Notes: generated by a model not told the origin, from the sequence alone. A stretch of 64,000 nucleotides of DNA from Nemertoderma westbladi (GCA_032718475.1 JAUCBJ010008638.1:26405-90404), one strand, 5' to 3'. Counted from the first letter of the stretch, positions 1 through 11,508 are shown. Translations and numbers: made by a program.

Positions 1-262
1 ATATAATTATTTATCAACATTTGGTAGCTTATACAGTACGTGTTCTAATATAATATTTAACAATATTTATAATATTTATCAAACTTTATAGCTAGCACTT
101 CTTTTATAATATTTATTAAAAAAATAGCAAAAACTAGCTAGTATAATAAATCTGGTAAATGGGTACCCAAGGTGTATTACATAATGCCATTCACTTGCAC
201 TGTTATAACCCATGCACTGCAATTTTGTTCCATAATTCTAAATAAAATGCTCAAGTAAAATG
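1..262. other. AT-rich stretch without a gene
   Basis: AT-rich DNA with no open frame of note and no repeat that I can delimit. It leads directly into the 16-17 bp minisatellite. Confidence 0.6.
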
Positions 263-925
263 CAATTTTTACTCTCGATATTTTTCAACACTCGATATTT
301 TTCAACACTCGATATTTTTTAACACTCGATATTTTTCAACACTCGATATTTTTCAACACTCGATATTTTTCAACACTCGATATTTTTCAACACTCGATAT
401 TTTTCAACAGTCGATATTTTTCAACACTCGATATTTTTCAACACTCGATATTTTTACTCTCGATATTTTTACTCTCGATATTTTTCAACACTCGATATTT
501 TTACTCTCGATATTTTTACTCTCGATATTTTTCACACTCGATATTTTTTCTCTCGATATTTCTCAACACTCGATATTTTTCAACACTCGATATTTTTACT
601 CTCGATATTTTTCAACACTCGATATTTTTCAACACTCGATATTTTTACTCTCGATATTTTTCAACACTCGATATTTTTACTCTCGATATTTTTCAACACT
701 CGATATTTTTACTCTCGATATTTTTCAACACTCGATATTTTTACTCTCGATATTTTTCAACACTCGATATTTTTCAACACTCGTTATTTTCGATATTTTT
801 CATCTCGTGTTATTTTTACTCTCGATGTTTTTTAATCACGTTAATTTTCAACACTCGTTATTTTTACTCTCGATATTTTTACTCTCGTTATTTTTACTCT
901 CGATATTTTTAAAGTCTCGATATTT
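263..925. repeat. Minisatellite, 16-17 bp unit
   Basis: About forty tandem copies of CTCGATATTTTTCAACA and a 16 bp variant, CTCGATATTTTTACTC. The two forms are interspersed. Near the right end the units decay (CTCGTTATTTTTACT and similar). No coding frame runs through it. Confidence 0.95.
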
Positions 926-2396
926 TTCACCATTACCATATTTCTGCCTCTAAGGCCATCCTTAGAGTATGCAATGCCTAACCGAACTAGACTACACTAG
1001 ACTAATTAAATGGAATAAGCCTGTCTGACGGTCGTCAGACTGTCTGATTTTATTTTATTAGTCCAGTATTTGTATTCTTAAAAAAGGCAATAAATATTCC
1101 ATCCTATAAGCCATCAACCATTTTACAGCTATTATTATTAATTAATTATTAATTAATTATTATTAATTATTATTATTATTAATTATTACAAGTCATTCCA
1201 GATTTATCTTTCCATTTCAAAAATGGTCCATTGTAATTTGAGGGGATTCCTGGCGATTCACCTGGTATTGGGTTGCCCATAGGTCTAACTCCCTCAGTTT
1301 CATCAGTGCCAATACCGAACAACAAGAGCTGTAAATCCGCAGCTTGTTTCTGCATCTGATGCATTATTATTAGGTTGGATCATTCTGCCTGTTGCTGCAG
1401 TTGCTGCTGTATAAAATCTATAGCTGTAGTGGGATCCGCCAGAACTGCATTTTGCTGCCAATATCGCCGAATTATTTTTACCAACCTTCGCTTCATTGAT
1501 ATTGTACTCAATTTGGATTCATACTTCACTCCAATAATATAGAGGTGTGATTTCACTTCATCCCAACCTAATAAATCAACATTGCTCTCTTCCAGGAAGG
1601 CAAGCAATACAAAGTATAATATGACCTTAATTAAACCTATTTTCCTAACTATACATTGATCGCACAATATTTCTGATCTTTGGTCTAACAAATGAAACAC
1701 AACTTTTTATGGCTAGATTTCACAATGATTTGCTCCAATACCTGGTTAGCCTTTCGCTTGAAATCTGCACTTGAGTCAGATCTTTGAAGCAGACAACAAC
1801 ATATAACACATTAACACCTCAAAATAATTTCTCTGGAAATTTTCATGGTAATATTTAGATGCCACCTTACATGGATAACTCCGATTAAAACCTTTTATCT
1901 GCCATTGTTCCCATATGGGAACATGTACTTGTTGCTAATAAATAAGTACTATAATATATAATATTCTTCTTAACTTGCAATATGGGACAACATAATAAAT
2001 ATGTTTTGTCAGATTAACTGAAAATTTACCAATGATTGACAAAATTTTCGGAACAGTGGACCTCTACTTTCATGCAAAAATATGAATTTTGAACAGGATA
2101 ATTTATTTGCATTAAATATAATATACAAATAACATAGAGTTATTGTAGTAGAAAGTCCTCAAATGTTGAATCAAGTCATTTATTTGTTGTTTAAAACAAT
2201 ATATATGAATGTGCAATGATTTTATGAGATACTTTACACATCTTTTTATCTCATGTTCCGATATGGGAACATTGGCCAAATGAGAGACCTAAGTAGGCCC
2301 ATTGCTGCATAATGAGTACAGCACGTATTTCTAACCCTATAATTCTACAAGTAGTATCATATTTCTACATTCTTGATCAATTCTGCATTCTACATA
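926..2396. other. Intergenic AT-rich DNA
   Basis: Apart from the broken frame at 1179-1700, nothing is recognised. ATT/AATTA microsatellite runs lie near 1130-1190. The phrase CATATGGGAACA or a close form (TATGGGAACAT) recurs near 1912, 1984 and 2262 but is too short to classify. Confidence 0.5.
1179..1700 (-). pseudogene. Small unrecognised ORF with one in-frame stop
   Basis: A minus-strand frame of about 106 codons (start 1700) ends in TGA at 1380-1382. The same frame continues through about five codons into a second open stretch of 61 codons (1364-1179). The first part ends in a Gln-rich run, and the second contains a Pro/Gly-rich segment. I do not recognise a domain. It could be a relic of a mobile-element ORF or a terminal exon of a neighbouring gene. 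Only the persistence of the frame across the stop argues that it once coded. Confidence 0.25.
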
Positions 2397-2399
2397 GTG

Positions 2400-2502
2400 T
2401 TAGACCGGAGCTCCGGCTCCGGTCCGGATCCGGCCGGGAAAATGGTGCTCCGGTTCCGGTCCGGCTCCGGCAATAATAAGACCGGAGGACCGGAGCTCCA
2501 GT
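2400..2502. repeat. CCGG-rich palindromic island
   Basis: A roughly 100 bp GC-rich block in AT-rich surroundings, built from repeated CCGG, GAGCTC and TCCGG words (for example GACCGGAGCTCCGGCTCCGG). Similar words recur at both ends, so it can fold on itself. It resembles the terminal blocks of some small non-autonomous elements, but I could not find a partner end or a target duplication. Confidence 0.5.
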
Positions 2503-2689
2503 ATAAAACTGTAAAAGACAGACAGAGACACACAATGCACAATGTACAATGCACAATCAGTTGTCCACGTCACAATCATCTAGGCCATCATACATCATAG
2601 TATAGCTACACTGCCTACTGCTGTACTGGCCTACCAGGTGCCAGGCTGAGGCTACAAAGACAGGCCAGTCAGCAGTCAGTACACTAGTA

Positions 2690-4205
2690 CCTACAGTACT
2701 GCTATGCAGCTCATAATAAGTAAGTTCAAGTTCTAAAGTACACTGCACAGCACACTACTGCATACTTACCTACTAAGTTACTCATAATAAGTAAGTTCAA
2801 GTTCTAAAGTACACTGCACATCACACTACTGCATACTTCACTTACCTACTAAGTTACTCATAATAAGTAAGTTCTAAAGTACACTACACAGCACACTACT
2901 GCATACTTACCTACTAAGTTACTCATAATAAGTAAGTTCAAGTTCTAAAGTACACTACACAGCACACTACTGCACTCACTTACCTACTAAGTTACTCATA
3001 ATAAGTAAGTTCTAAAGTACACTACACAGCACACCACTGCATGCTTACCTACTAAGTTACTCATAATAAGTAAGTTCAAGTTCTAAAGTACACTACACAT
3101 CACACTACTGCATACTTATCCTACTAAGTTACTCATAATAAGTAAGTTCTAAAGTACACTACACAGCACACTACTGCATACTTACCTACTAAGTTACTCA
3201 TAATAAGTAAGTTCTAAAGTACACTACACAGCACACTACTGCATACTTACCTACTAAGTTACTCATAATATAGTAAGTTCTAAAGTACACTACACAGCAC
3301 ACTACTGCATACTTACCTACTAAGTTACTCATAATAAGTAAGTTCTAAAGTACACTACACAGCACACTACTGCATACTTACCTACTAAGTTACTCATAAT
3401 AAGTAAGTTCTAAAGTACACTACACAGCACACTACTGCATACTTACCTACTAAGTTACTCATAATAAGTAAGTTCTAAAGTACACTACACAGCACACTAC
3501 TGCATACTTACCTACTAAGTTACTCATAATAAGTAAGTTCTAAAGTACACTACACAGCACACTACTGCATACTTACCTACTAAGTTACTCATAATAAGTA
3601 AGTTCTAAAGTACACTACACAGCACACTACTGCATACTTACCTACTAAGTTACTCATAATAAGTAAGTTCTAAAGTACACTACACAGCACACTACTGCAT
3701 ACTTACCTACTAAGTTACTCATAATAAGTAAGTTCTAAAGTACACTACACAGCACACCACTGCATACTTACCTACTAAGTTACTCTAAGTTCTAAAATAC
3801 ACTACAAAGCACACTACTGTATACTTACCTACTAAGTTACTCATAATAAGTAAGTTCTAAAGTACACTACACAGCACACTACTGCATACTTACCTACTAA
3901 GTTACTCATAATAAGTAAGTTCTAAAGTACACTACACTGCACACTACTGCATACTTACCTACTAAGTTACTCATAATAAGTATAATAAGTAAGTTCAAGT
4001 TCTAAAGTACACTACACATCACACTACTGCATACTTACCTACTAAGTTTCTCATAATAAGTGAGTTCTAAAGTACACTACACAGCACACTACTGCATACT
4101 TACCTACTAAGTTACTCATAATAAGTAAGTTCTAAAGTACACTACACAGCACACTACTGCATACTTACCTACTAAGTTACTCATAATATGTAAGTTCTAA
4201 GTAAG
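2690..4205. repeat. Satellite-like array, 65 bp unit
   Basis: About 23 head-to-tail copies of a 65 bp unit starting CTCATAATAAGTAAGTTCTA. A 71 bp variant carries an extra GTTCAA step, and the leftmost copies are the most diverged. The middle copies (about 3180-3760) are nearly identical, suggesting recent homogenisation. Each unit contains ACTTAC and GTAAGT words that pair with each other, so single strands can form a short hairpin. Confidence 0.95.
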
Positions 4206-4439
4206 TTCATTAATTCTGATATATTTATATCTAAATAAACTATTTTAATTATATTATAATTATATTATAAATTATTTAATTTCTCAAAATATTTTATAAT
4301 CAAATGTCAATAAATACACTGCTGTGCACGATTATCAGAATAACAAACTGTGATAAATTGAAAAAAGCTGAACTGTAAATTTGAACTTTAAAAATAAAAA
4401 ATTTCAAAAATAATATATAATAAAAATCTTACTTTGTAG

Positions 4440-4574
4440 CAACATATCAGGAGTGTAAGCGCAATCACAGGAATCCATGTCACTATTTTGCGCACTGCAA
4501 ATATTCTGGTATTCATGGATATAACTGTACATGCAAGAAAGGCTTCAGTGGTGATGGCAGATATCGTTGTGATG
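4440..4574 (+). CDS. EGF-like exon 1 of a mosaic extracellular protein
   Basis: A 135 bp exon bounded by an acceptor (CTTTGTAG before 4440) and a perfect donor (GTAAGT at 4575). It enters and leaves in phase 1. It encodes one EGF-like module with six cysteines and the typical C-x-C-x-x-G-[FY] ending (CTCKKGFSGDG). It lacks the DINEC calcium-binding start seen in the next three modules (here YQEC). Phase 1-1 symmetry is the rule for exon-shuffled EGF modules. The protein is expected to be secreted or a membrane ectodomain. Its N-terminal exons are not found upstream and may lie outside the window. Confidence 0.8.
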
Positions 4575-5214
4575 GTAAGTATTAATTATTTATCTATATT
4601 ATTAAGATATATTTATTTTTTACTTTTACTATCAATATACAAGATATAATAAATATTTACATATCAATATTATAATTAACAGTAACAACTAATTATTATT
4701 GCAAGTGTTGGGCCTTCTGGTAGTAAAACTACAAGCCTTATATCTCAGCAGACAATTATATTTGTACTATGGCTTCCTTCTATGGAACTGCTATGGCTAC
4801 TACTATGGCTTATACTATACTATGACTATGGTTTCCGACACACGTACACCAACACCCACGCAGACATTTGGAAAGCAGCTAGCTATAGTTTAATTATAAC
4901 CGTTCGCTGATGGTTCGCAGTTAAGACTCGCCCCGCAGTCTGTACAAATGTAACTATGACACAATGTATTACCTATATACCTGCATTGCCTGGGCTTTCG
5001 CGCAATACATAGCATACTAAACAGATGTGATGAATACAACACGACTGATAATAAAAGTTATTTAGCCATGAATAATAACATCACTCTGCCCTCTGTAGTG
5101 TATATATTAACATTACCATGGTATTCGCTTCAGGGTATTTTATATTACTTCACTTAAATCTGTGTAGTTGGGGGTTGTGAACAAACCCAAATCCTAAAGT
5201 GCTTAACTAACTAA

Positions 5215-5426
5215 CTATCTAATAGATAGCTAAAGTGCGTAATTAGGTAGCTAATAGATAGCTAAAGTGCGTAATTAGATAGCTAATAGATAGCTAAAGT
5301 GCGTAATTAGATAGCTAATAGATAGCTAAAGTGCGCAATTAGATAGCTAATAGATAGCTAAAGTGCGTAATTAGATAGCTAATAGATAGCTAAAGTGCGT
5401 AATTAGATAGCTAATAGATAAATAAA
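5215..5426. repeat. Tandem repeat, 32 bp unit
   Basis: Six to seven copies of a 32 bp unit starting AGATAGCTAATAGATAGCTA, with little divergence. The array abuts the 36 bp minisatellite that starts at 5427. It is non-coding. Confidence 0.9.
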
Positions 5427-5767
5427 GTGCTACCCGAAGGTAGGAGTGGGCGCTACTCCTATCTGCTACCCGAAGGTAGGAGTGGGCGCTACACCTATCT
5501 GCTACCCGAAGGTAGGGGTGGGCGCTACTCCTATCTGCTACCCGAAGGTTGGAGTGGGGGCTACTCCTATGTGCTACCCGAAGGTAGGGGTGGGCGCTAC
5601 TCCTATCTGCTACCCGATGGTAGTGGTGGGCGCTAGTTTTACTCCCAGTAACTCAACCGGTCTTCCTTTTATCGACCCCAGGGATAAGCGGCTCCTGGCA
5701 GGGCTCGAACGTACAAGAAATAGATTGCAAGCCTGGCGATCAACCAACTGAGCTACCCCGCCTTCCT
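5427..5767 (-). mobile_element. tRNA-derived SINE with an amplified tail (36 bp minisatellite)
   Basis: Read on the minus strand, the element starts with a tRNA-like head near 5767. It has an A box (TAGCTCAGTTGG) and a B box (GTTCGAGCCC), followed by a body containing GGGGTCGATAAAA and GTTACTGGGAG. It ends in the tail unit GGAGTAGCGCCCAC. The tail is repeated about six times as a 36 bp unit (5427-5640). The same body and tail occur in single copy at 17495-17690 and 47580-47790, so the minisatellite is an expansion of the SINE's own 3' tail. Open frames through the array are by-products of the 36 bp period. Confidence 0.75.
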
Positions 5768-5937
5768 CCTTGCCGAGTCATAAAAAATAGATTAATTTTT
5801 ACCGAATCTCGCAAGTTGCTCTGGTCTTCTTTAATACAGAACGCATATGCTGACCATTTACCATAATGAATACAAGGTCAATGTTTGCTCTAATTTGATT
5901 AGAGACGTACTCTGAATAATAAGATTTTACTTTATAG

Positions 5938-6060
5938 ATATTAATGAATGTGATGGTGATCATGATTGCCAGGGACCACGTGATAGGTGCTCCAATCATC
6001 TTGGTGGCTACACCTGTCGATGCAAGGCAGGGTTCACAGGACATGCTAATGGTTGTAATG
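5938..6060 (+). CDS. EGF-like exon 2 (calcium-binding type)
   Basis: A 123 bp phase 1-1 exon with acceptor TTTATAG and donor GTAAGT at 6061. It encodes one EGF module starting DINEC, the calcium-binding signature. Six cysteines are spaced 5-6-8-1-10, with a Gly-Gly-Tyr-Thr-Cys turn. It lies only about 210 bp upstream of the next EGF exon, the closest pair in the gene. Part of the same plus-strand gene as the exons at 4440, 6269 and 9831. Confidence 0.88.
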
Positions 6061-6268
6061 GTAAGTGTATTAAATACGTTATTCATTTTATTCCACAGTT
6101 ATAACTTAGAACATTGTGATTCTTGTTTGAATATACTGTGGGATTTTGGTGAATTAATTAACTGTAAATTAATTAACATAAATTAATGTGACTCAGCTAG
6201 TAATTGAATGAAAAGTTATTTCAAATACTGTTCACTTTTAAACGATAATTATTGTTATTTTATTGTAG

Positions 6269-6397
6269 ATATAAATGAATGTGAATCGCGTTGGTCGAAT
6301 AGATGTCCACGAACATCTAACTGTATTAACGAGTTTGGCAGCTACAAATGTGAATGTAAGAAGGGTTTCAGGCAGCCAAAGCCATTCAAATGTGAAG
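6269..6397 (+). CDS. EGF-like exon 3 (calcium-binding type)
   Basis: A 129 bp phase 1-1 exon. The acceptor is TATTGTAG and the donor is GTGGGT at 6398 (non-canonical at +4). It encodes DINECES..., six cysteines and the segment FGSYKCECKKGF. The Ca-binding Asp/Asn/Glu at the start and the aromatic in SYKC are all present. The intron after this exon holds non-LTR retrotransposon copy 1. Confidence 0.88.
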
Positions 6398-6690
6398 GTG
6401 GGTTGTGTAATTATTAATGTGAAAGTTACAATTATAAAAAAGAGTCACAATTATAATTGTGAAAGTGTTGGTTCACACCATACATGATGGGTGGACAAAA
6501 CAAAATCTACGATTTCACACCTTTACCACTATAAAGTATAGTTTCTGGGTGAATACAATGAAACAAAGATCTAAAGGTGTTGTTCACCAGGCAGACCCTA
6601 AAATATAGTGTTTTTTTTGTTCTGATAGTAGAAATTTTGTTTATTTTTTGGCAACTGCACATCACAAATAATAATGAATACAAAACCATT
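6398..6690 (+). other. Intron sequence
   Basis: AT-rich intron DNA between the EGF-3 donor and the target-site duplication of the retrotransposon. It contains a short local repeat (GTGAAAGTTACAATTATAA-like, 6417-6465) and nothing else recognised. Confidence 0.6.
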
Positions 6691-6799
6691 ATTGCATCAT
6701 TTTTTTAACCAATATGTATATTTGAATAAAAACCTTAATATTAGACCATTACACAAATTAAAATTACAAATACAAATACCCGTCACCGCACAAAGCGAC

Positions 6800-9557
6800 T
6801 CAGAACTGGTCTGCCAGCCCCGCACCTCGCAGACCGGCCCCGTCCCTGAAACCCAAGCCTCGCCACGACCGTCGGCCGCCCCGGAGGCAGAGGGAGCTGG
6901 ACCGGAGGAGCGCGAACTGCAGCCGCTGTCGAACACCACCCATGACACACGCGAGGCCCCTCTCTCGCATTCCATCCCGCCAGGCCACGAGTGTCTCGCC
7001 GAGATGGCGGATGAGGATCTGGGCCTCGGCGCTCCAAACACCATCGGTGGTGCCCACCAGAGGGGTGAACGACATCCTCCGGTCTTCACAGATGGTCCGG
7101 TAATGCATCTTCTTTAACTGGCACCGCTGCTCCAGGAGGGACTCGGTCGAGCGGTTGGTCTGGGCATAAGAGGTGGCGTCAGCGTTAATTACCGCAATAT
7201 CAAACGACGCCACTCTCTGGTTCGCCCAGACCCCCCGCGCGACCAAATCCGCCCGCACTCCCCCTACCTCCCTACCTTCCCTGTCGAGGTACCCCCGGGA
7301 CAGGGTCACCTCCCGCTCAACGCTGGGCGCACCGAACGCCGACGCCAGGAGTTCCCTGAAAACATCGCGCACCTCATCGTGGCGTTTCACAATGAGGCTG
7401 CCGGACTTGCAGCTGAGCGCGTGCGAGGTGGAGAACGTCCCCCGACAACCCTCGCACTTGGACGGGAGTCCTGGTGGGACGAGAACATACCGGAGGTTCA
7501 GGCTGTCCCGGGACTCCTCGGCACTGAGGTCGGTGGCGTCCAGGATGCTTGGCTGGGCCGTCAACCAGCCGCCGGTTTTGTTTAGGACCGCTCGCGTCGC
7601 AGTTCGCCTGTGGTCTGCCGGTAGAGCTCCCAACGCAGCCTCCCGCTTCTCCTTGTAGGCCTCGTCCTGGGAGATGCAGCTAGCTGCGAGGACGGCTCGC
7701 AAATTGGCTGTGTGGTCGGCCACGTGGAGAGGTTGCGTCCTCTGGATCGCCTCGGCAACTACCGCGGTGCCTTCCATGGACGCAGAGCGTGCCGCGGTCT
7801 GCCGCATTGTAGGGTCCCGCAGTCCGATGCCGCCGTGGCGGGCTGGGAGGAGGGTGAGATCCTCGTCAGCCGGTTGCAGACTAGAACACCCGAAGAGGGA
7901 GGGGATGAACTTATGTAGCAATGCAGTCCGAATTGGGGTGACATCCTCGGCGTGGGTGGGTACGACCCGCAGCAGGTAGTCCCATTCCGCCTGCACACAG
8001 CGGGACATTCCCGTGTGGGCGGTCTGGGGGTACTCTGTTGCAACCCTCGAGAGTTTCCCGATATTGCCAACCCAGCCATCGACTTTCTTGGCAACGAACT
8101 CCTTCCGGCCAGCCTCATCTCCGATATATCCCCCGAGGAAACGGTGACTGGCACAGATCCGAATTCCACTCGGACTGAACATCGCCTGGGCCTCGTCTTC
8201 CAACCCCGGTTTGACCATGAGGTAACTCTTGGTCGGTTCGGGGTTGTAGCCGATGCTGGGGCCCAGGCGAAGTAGCTCTGTCCACCACTCCCAGATACCC
8301 AATAATCGACCTGCTGACGAGGCATCGTCAGCGTACCAACATTGGCGTTGCGATCTGCAGGAGGGTTGGCCGGTTGGTTCTGTAGCGCACCGCGTTGAAA
8401 CCGGTTGGGTGCTGGTGGGCGTTGAACTACCCGGTTGGGCACTGGTGGGCGTTGGTGAGCCCGGTTGGGTGTCAACGGGTGTTGGTGAGCCCGGTTGGGT
8501 GTCGGCGGGTGTAGTTGAGCCCGGATGGGTGTCGGTGGGTGTTAGTGGGCCCGGTTGAGTGTCGGCGGGTGTTAGTGAGCCCGGTTGGGAGTCGGCGGGT
8601 GTTGGTGAGCCCGGTTGGGTGTCAGCGGGTGTTGGTGAGCCAGGTTGGGTGTCAGCGGGTGTTGGTGAGCCCGGTTGGGTGTTAGCGGGTGTTGGTGAGC
8701 CCGGTTGGTTGTCGGCGGGTGTTGGTGAGCCCGGTTGGGTAGAGAACTGGACCTTGCGTAGCTTGCGAACCATGGGTAGTGTTCCGCAGCCATAGCCCAG
8801 CATGGCGAGGGGGTCGCCCTGGGTCATACCCTCCTGGCTCCAGATGGGAGATGAGGAACCAGAAAGGTATAGGGCCGCGTGACCGTTGTAGGCATTGAAT
8901 AAAAATCGTGAACACCTATGCCAATAAACGCGGCAGTTCCACAGGGCGACTGGTCGGCTCAGACTATTAAACGCATTGCTCGCGTCCACCATCAGAATGG
9001 CCTGAGTCGACTCTTCCTCAAAGATGTTGGACATCGCGTGAACGGCACCCTCTATCCCCGCCTTCACCCCAGCACACAGTTGATCGGCGCCACACTGAAT
9101 GACGATGTCGGCCTTTGTTGCCAGCTGTGAGGCAGCTGTGGCGATACTCCCAGATCGGGTCGGTGGATGAGCCGGGGCCGTTGAGCCAGATGCCACCGAA
9201 TGCGGCCTCTAAAGTGTCGGACGTTGATCCGGTGCTGGTTGCTGCGGTTGGGGGAGCGGGAGAATTCGTGGGGGCACCGCTTGGGGGCGCCTCCTGCGAA
9301 AACGTTGGTCGCAGAGTCTGAGTGAAGCCATCTACATCGTCACTGTCGTTTAGGGTAGAGGGGTCAGGAAGCAAAGTTGCATCCAGGTCGACTGGCACAA
9401 TGGGGGATGGGGTAGGGAGGTGCCGGTTCTTGCATTTCCCGATTGAGCTGGGGCCGCAGTTGGAACACGGCCGCGATGTCCGCACGCAGCCACAGCGGCT
9501 GGATGGGGAACACGAAGAGGCCGCACACTGGCAACAGCGTTGCGAGCCCTGGGACAT
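6800..9557 (-). pseudogene. RT / restriction-like endonuclease ORF of copy 1 (deletion plus frameshift)
   Basis: The ORF starts at 9557 with a Cys-rich N-terminus: about eleven cysteines in the first 42 residues, in C-x-C and C-x-x-C spacing, loosely resembling CXC/tesmin-type domains. Near 9150 the frame breaks where a deletion has removed the RT finger region. From about 9140 a long open frame runs to 6800. RT motifs visible there are DASNAFNS (motif A), SQEGMTQGDPLAM (motif B) and YADD (8324-8335). Between B and C lies a spacer of roughly 140 residues made of 10-residue repeats (PGSPTPADTQ). The C-terminal part has CEGC...H...C near 7460 and then RADLVARGVW...FDIAVINAD, a candidate PD-(D/E)XK nuclease. 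The product would nick DNA and reverse-transcribe its own RNA, but the deletion makes this copy inactive. Confidence 0.85.
8393..8742. repeat. 30 bp minisatellite inside the RT coding region
   Basis: About eleven tandem copies of a 30 bp unit (CCCGGTTGGGTGTCGGCGGG plus GTGTTGGTGAG-like) encode PGSPTPADTQ repeats on the minus strand. They lie exactly between RT motifs B and C of non-LTR copy 1. The array stays in frame, so the RT frame is not broken by it. Confidence 0.9.
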
Positions 9558-9830
9558 TGCACTCCCACTAAACTGCTAAATGCAGCGCGAAATATAGGAA
9601 ACAGGTAGGCCTATCTGTTAGTGTTACTCAGTTCGTCTGAGTTCGTTGAGAATCTTAATTAGTTATCCACTGCACTGAATTCCAACATTCGAACATTGCA
9701 TCATTTTTTAGCTCAAATAACCACTGTGGTAAAAAGATTAATAACTGTTTAACCCTGATGATCATGTTTGCTTATGTTTATAATATTAATTTGTTAATTA
9801 TGTCTCGTGTAATAATGTTAAACATTGCAG

Positions 9831-9956
9831 ATATAAACGAATGTCGAGAAACACCAAATATATGCGCCAATGATGCTATTTGCATAAACGGGCATGGATG
9901 GCACTTATGCCAATGTCCTACTGGTTACATGGGTGACGGATATAGTCAATGCATAA
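9831..9956 (+). CDS. EGF-like exon 4 (calcium-binding type)
   Basis: A 126 bp phase 1-1 exon with acceptor ACATTGCAG. The donor is best placed at GTGGGT (9957), because only this keeps phase 1; a GTAATA two bases further on would break the phase. It encodes DINECRE... with six cysteines and the ending CPTGYMGDGYSQC. It uses the same weak GTGGGT donor as EGF exon 3. It is the last EGF module found; the next exon with a compatible phase is 18379. Confidence 0.85.
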
Positions 9957-11508
9957 GTGGGTAATATTCATTAAATAACATAAAAAAATTCTCAGTACAA
10001 GTAATTAAGATAAAAAAACAATTATTAATTCAAATTTACTTATTTTTCATTCTAACATTATGCAATTTATGATGATGTGGGTAGAGGTTAAGATAATTAA
10101 TGGGTAATAATTATCCCATTCACCTAAATAAATACATACATTCGAATACATTCAAATCTATATATATATCTAAAATATACATTCACATCCTTAGAACATG
10201 TAGAACATGTAGATAGATTTCCTCGTAAGTAAAGATATTTATTTTCAGTCAATTAGTTAGGTGGCGCCTGGTTCGTTATATATTTATATTTATAATATAC
10301 AGTATGTTACAAGAAAACGTAGAAAATCAAAATAATCAAAATCAAATCCAAATTATTTAAACATCGTCAATATATGCACAGAGGGTGTGAGAGTTACAAT
10401 TATAAAGAGTATTCAAGTGCCTGGCAAAATCAAGAGTGGTATTTTAAACGTAAATCTTTTGAGAGTGGGCACATGCATGAAACGTGCAACTCATCTTGTA
10501 CAGAGTTGTTGTCACATATACACGTTCTGCCTAATCGTGGTATGCTCCAAGACATTTTTCATTTTTCTTTAGTAATATTTTTCTGACTGTGCAGTCAACA
10601 GAATCTGCCGCTGATCTTCCCATGCAAAATAGCACGATGTCGCGGATGTGAAATTTGCTACCTACCCAATCGATAATTCACCTGTTTGGAATGTTGGATA
10701 TCTTCATAATGTGATTATTGTTGGATTTAGGGACTTTCTTCCATGATGTCAGAGATTCACTGCATGAATCAGCCTGTATATGAATGTCTTTGTCTTGAAA
10801 CTTTGCATCGGTCAATGTTTACAAAATTAATGAGATTAGCTTTGAAAACACACCCCAGATCATTATCTCATCTAACTTACAATGCTATTTACAACCAATC
10901 AACTGAACCTGTGACTGTGCCCATTCTCAATTCGTATGAAATCGCCTTTTGAACCATTAATTTGTGTACTCTTTCAGTGATTTAAAGTAAACAATATTTG
11001 GCCATATTATTTTTACGAAAATGAATTTAGATAATGGAATTTGCTTTAATGTTAGCAACCATTTAGGCTTTGATCTAGACTTATTTGGTAATCGTAATCT
11101 TCCTCCATTGTTTAATTCTTTAAGAGTATATTTCGAAATGGTATTTAAATCGAAGTAGGTTGCAGCAACTCTTCCAAGGGAATGTTTGTTTTCATCAATA
11201 AGGAACTACTTACTGTAAGCATTGAGGAAAATGTTGAGAAGATTTCCTATTTGTTGAATTCGACTCGAAGCATAAGAGTTTGCAATTCGAAAATTGATAT
11301 TGATACATTGTAAACATGATGCTCGCTTAACCGAAGCCTTCTGGAAACTCCACCTTTTAAATACTACAAAGCAAACCCTGACGTTGACAATGTTCGTGGT
11401 CAATTCCGCATATGGAGAGTAGGAAGTAAGATTTCTTATAGATATTAACTTATAGCAGTGCTGTTATCAGTTATAGTAGATATCCTCTTTTTTCCTCCCT
11501 CCATTTTC
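9957..11508 (+). other. Intron DNA with possible old repeat
   Basis: Long AT-rich intron sequence. Short frames at about 10374-10586 and 10743-10952 show no convincing family. A Lys/Val-rich piece in one of them may be a decayed transposon, but I cannot name it. Confidence 0.4.

Larger units (their letters stand above)
6707..9694 (-). mobile_element. Non-LTR retrotransposon copy 1 (restriction-like endonuclease type), internally deleted
   Basis: The element runs on the minus strand and is bounded by a 15 bp target-site duplication, ATTGCATCATTTTTT (6691-6705 and 9695-9709). The 3' end is at the left with only a very short A tail, which merges with the T-run of the duplication. About 140 bp of 5' leader precede the ATG near 9557, so the 5' end may be complete. 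Compared with copy 2 it lacks roughly 0.8 kb between the N-terminal region and RT motif A. It sits antisense in the intron between EGF exons 3 and 4. The domain set (RT, then zinc knuckle, then PD-(D/E)XK-like domain) is that of the R2/NeSL/Utopia-like group; the clade is not resolved. Confidence 0.85.

Noticed and set aside
263-925. CRISPR-like regular repeats
   Set aside because: Units are contiguous tandem repeats of 16-17 bp without unique spacers. The same holds for the 65, 32 and 36 bp arrays. The DNA is eukaryotic.
2373-2748. Small ORFs on both strands
   Set aside because: They run through the CCGG-rich island and the start of the 65 bp array, with no domain or splice context.
5427-5751. 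Overlapping open frames of 60-100 codons with 12-residue repeats
   Set aside because: A 36 bp period free of stops opens any frame that lacks one. They are a by-product of the minisatellite.
10374-10952. Short frames with possible similarity to a transposon
   Set aside because: Two frames overlap in the same stretch and neither shows a motif that I can name.
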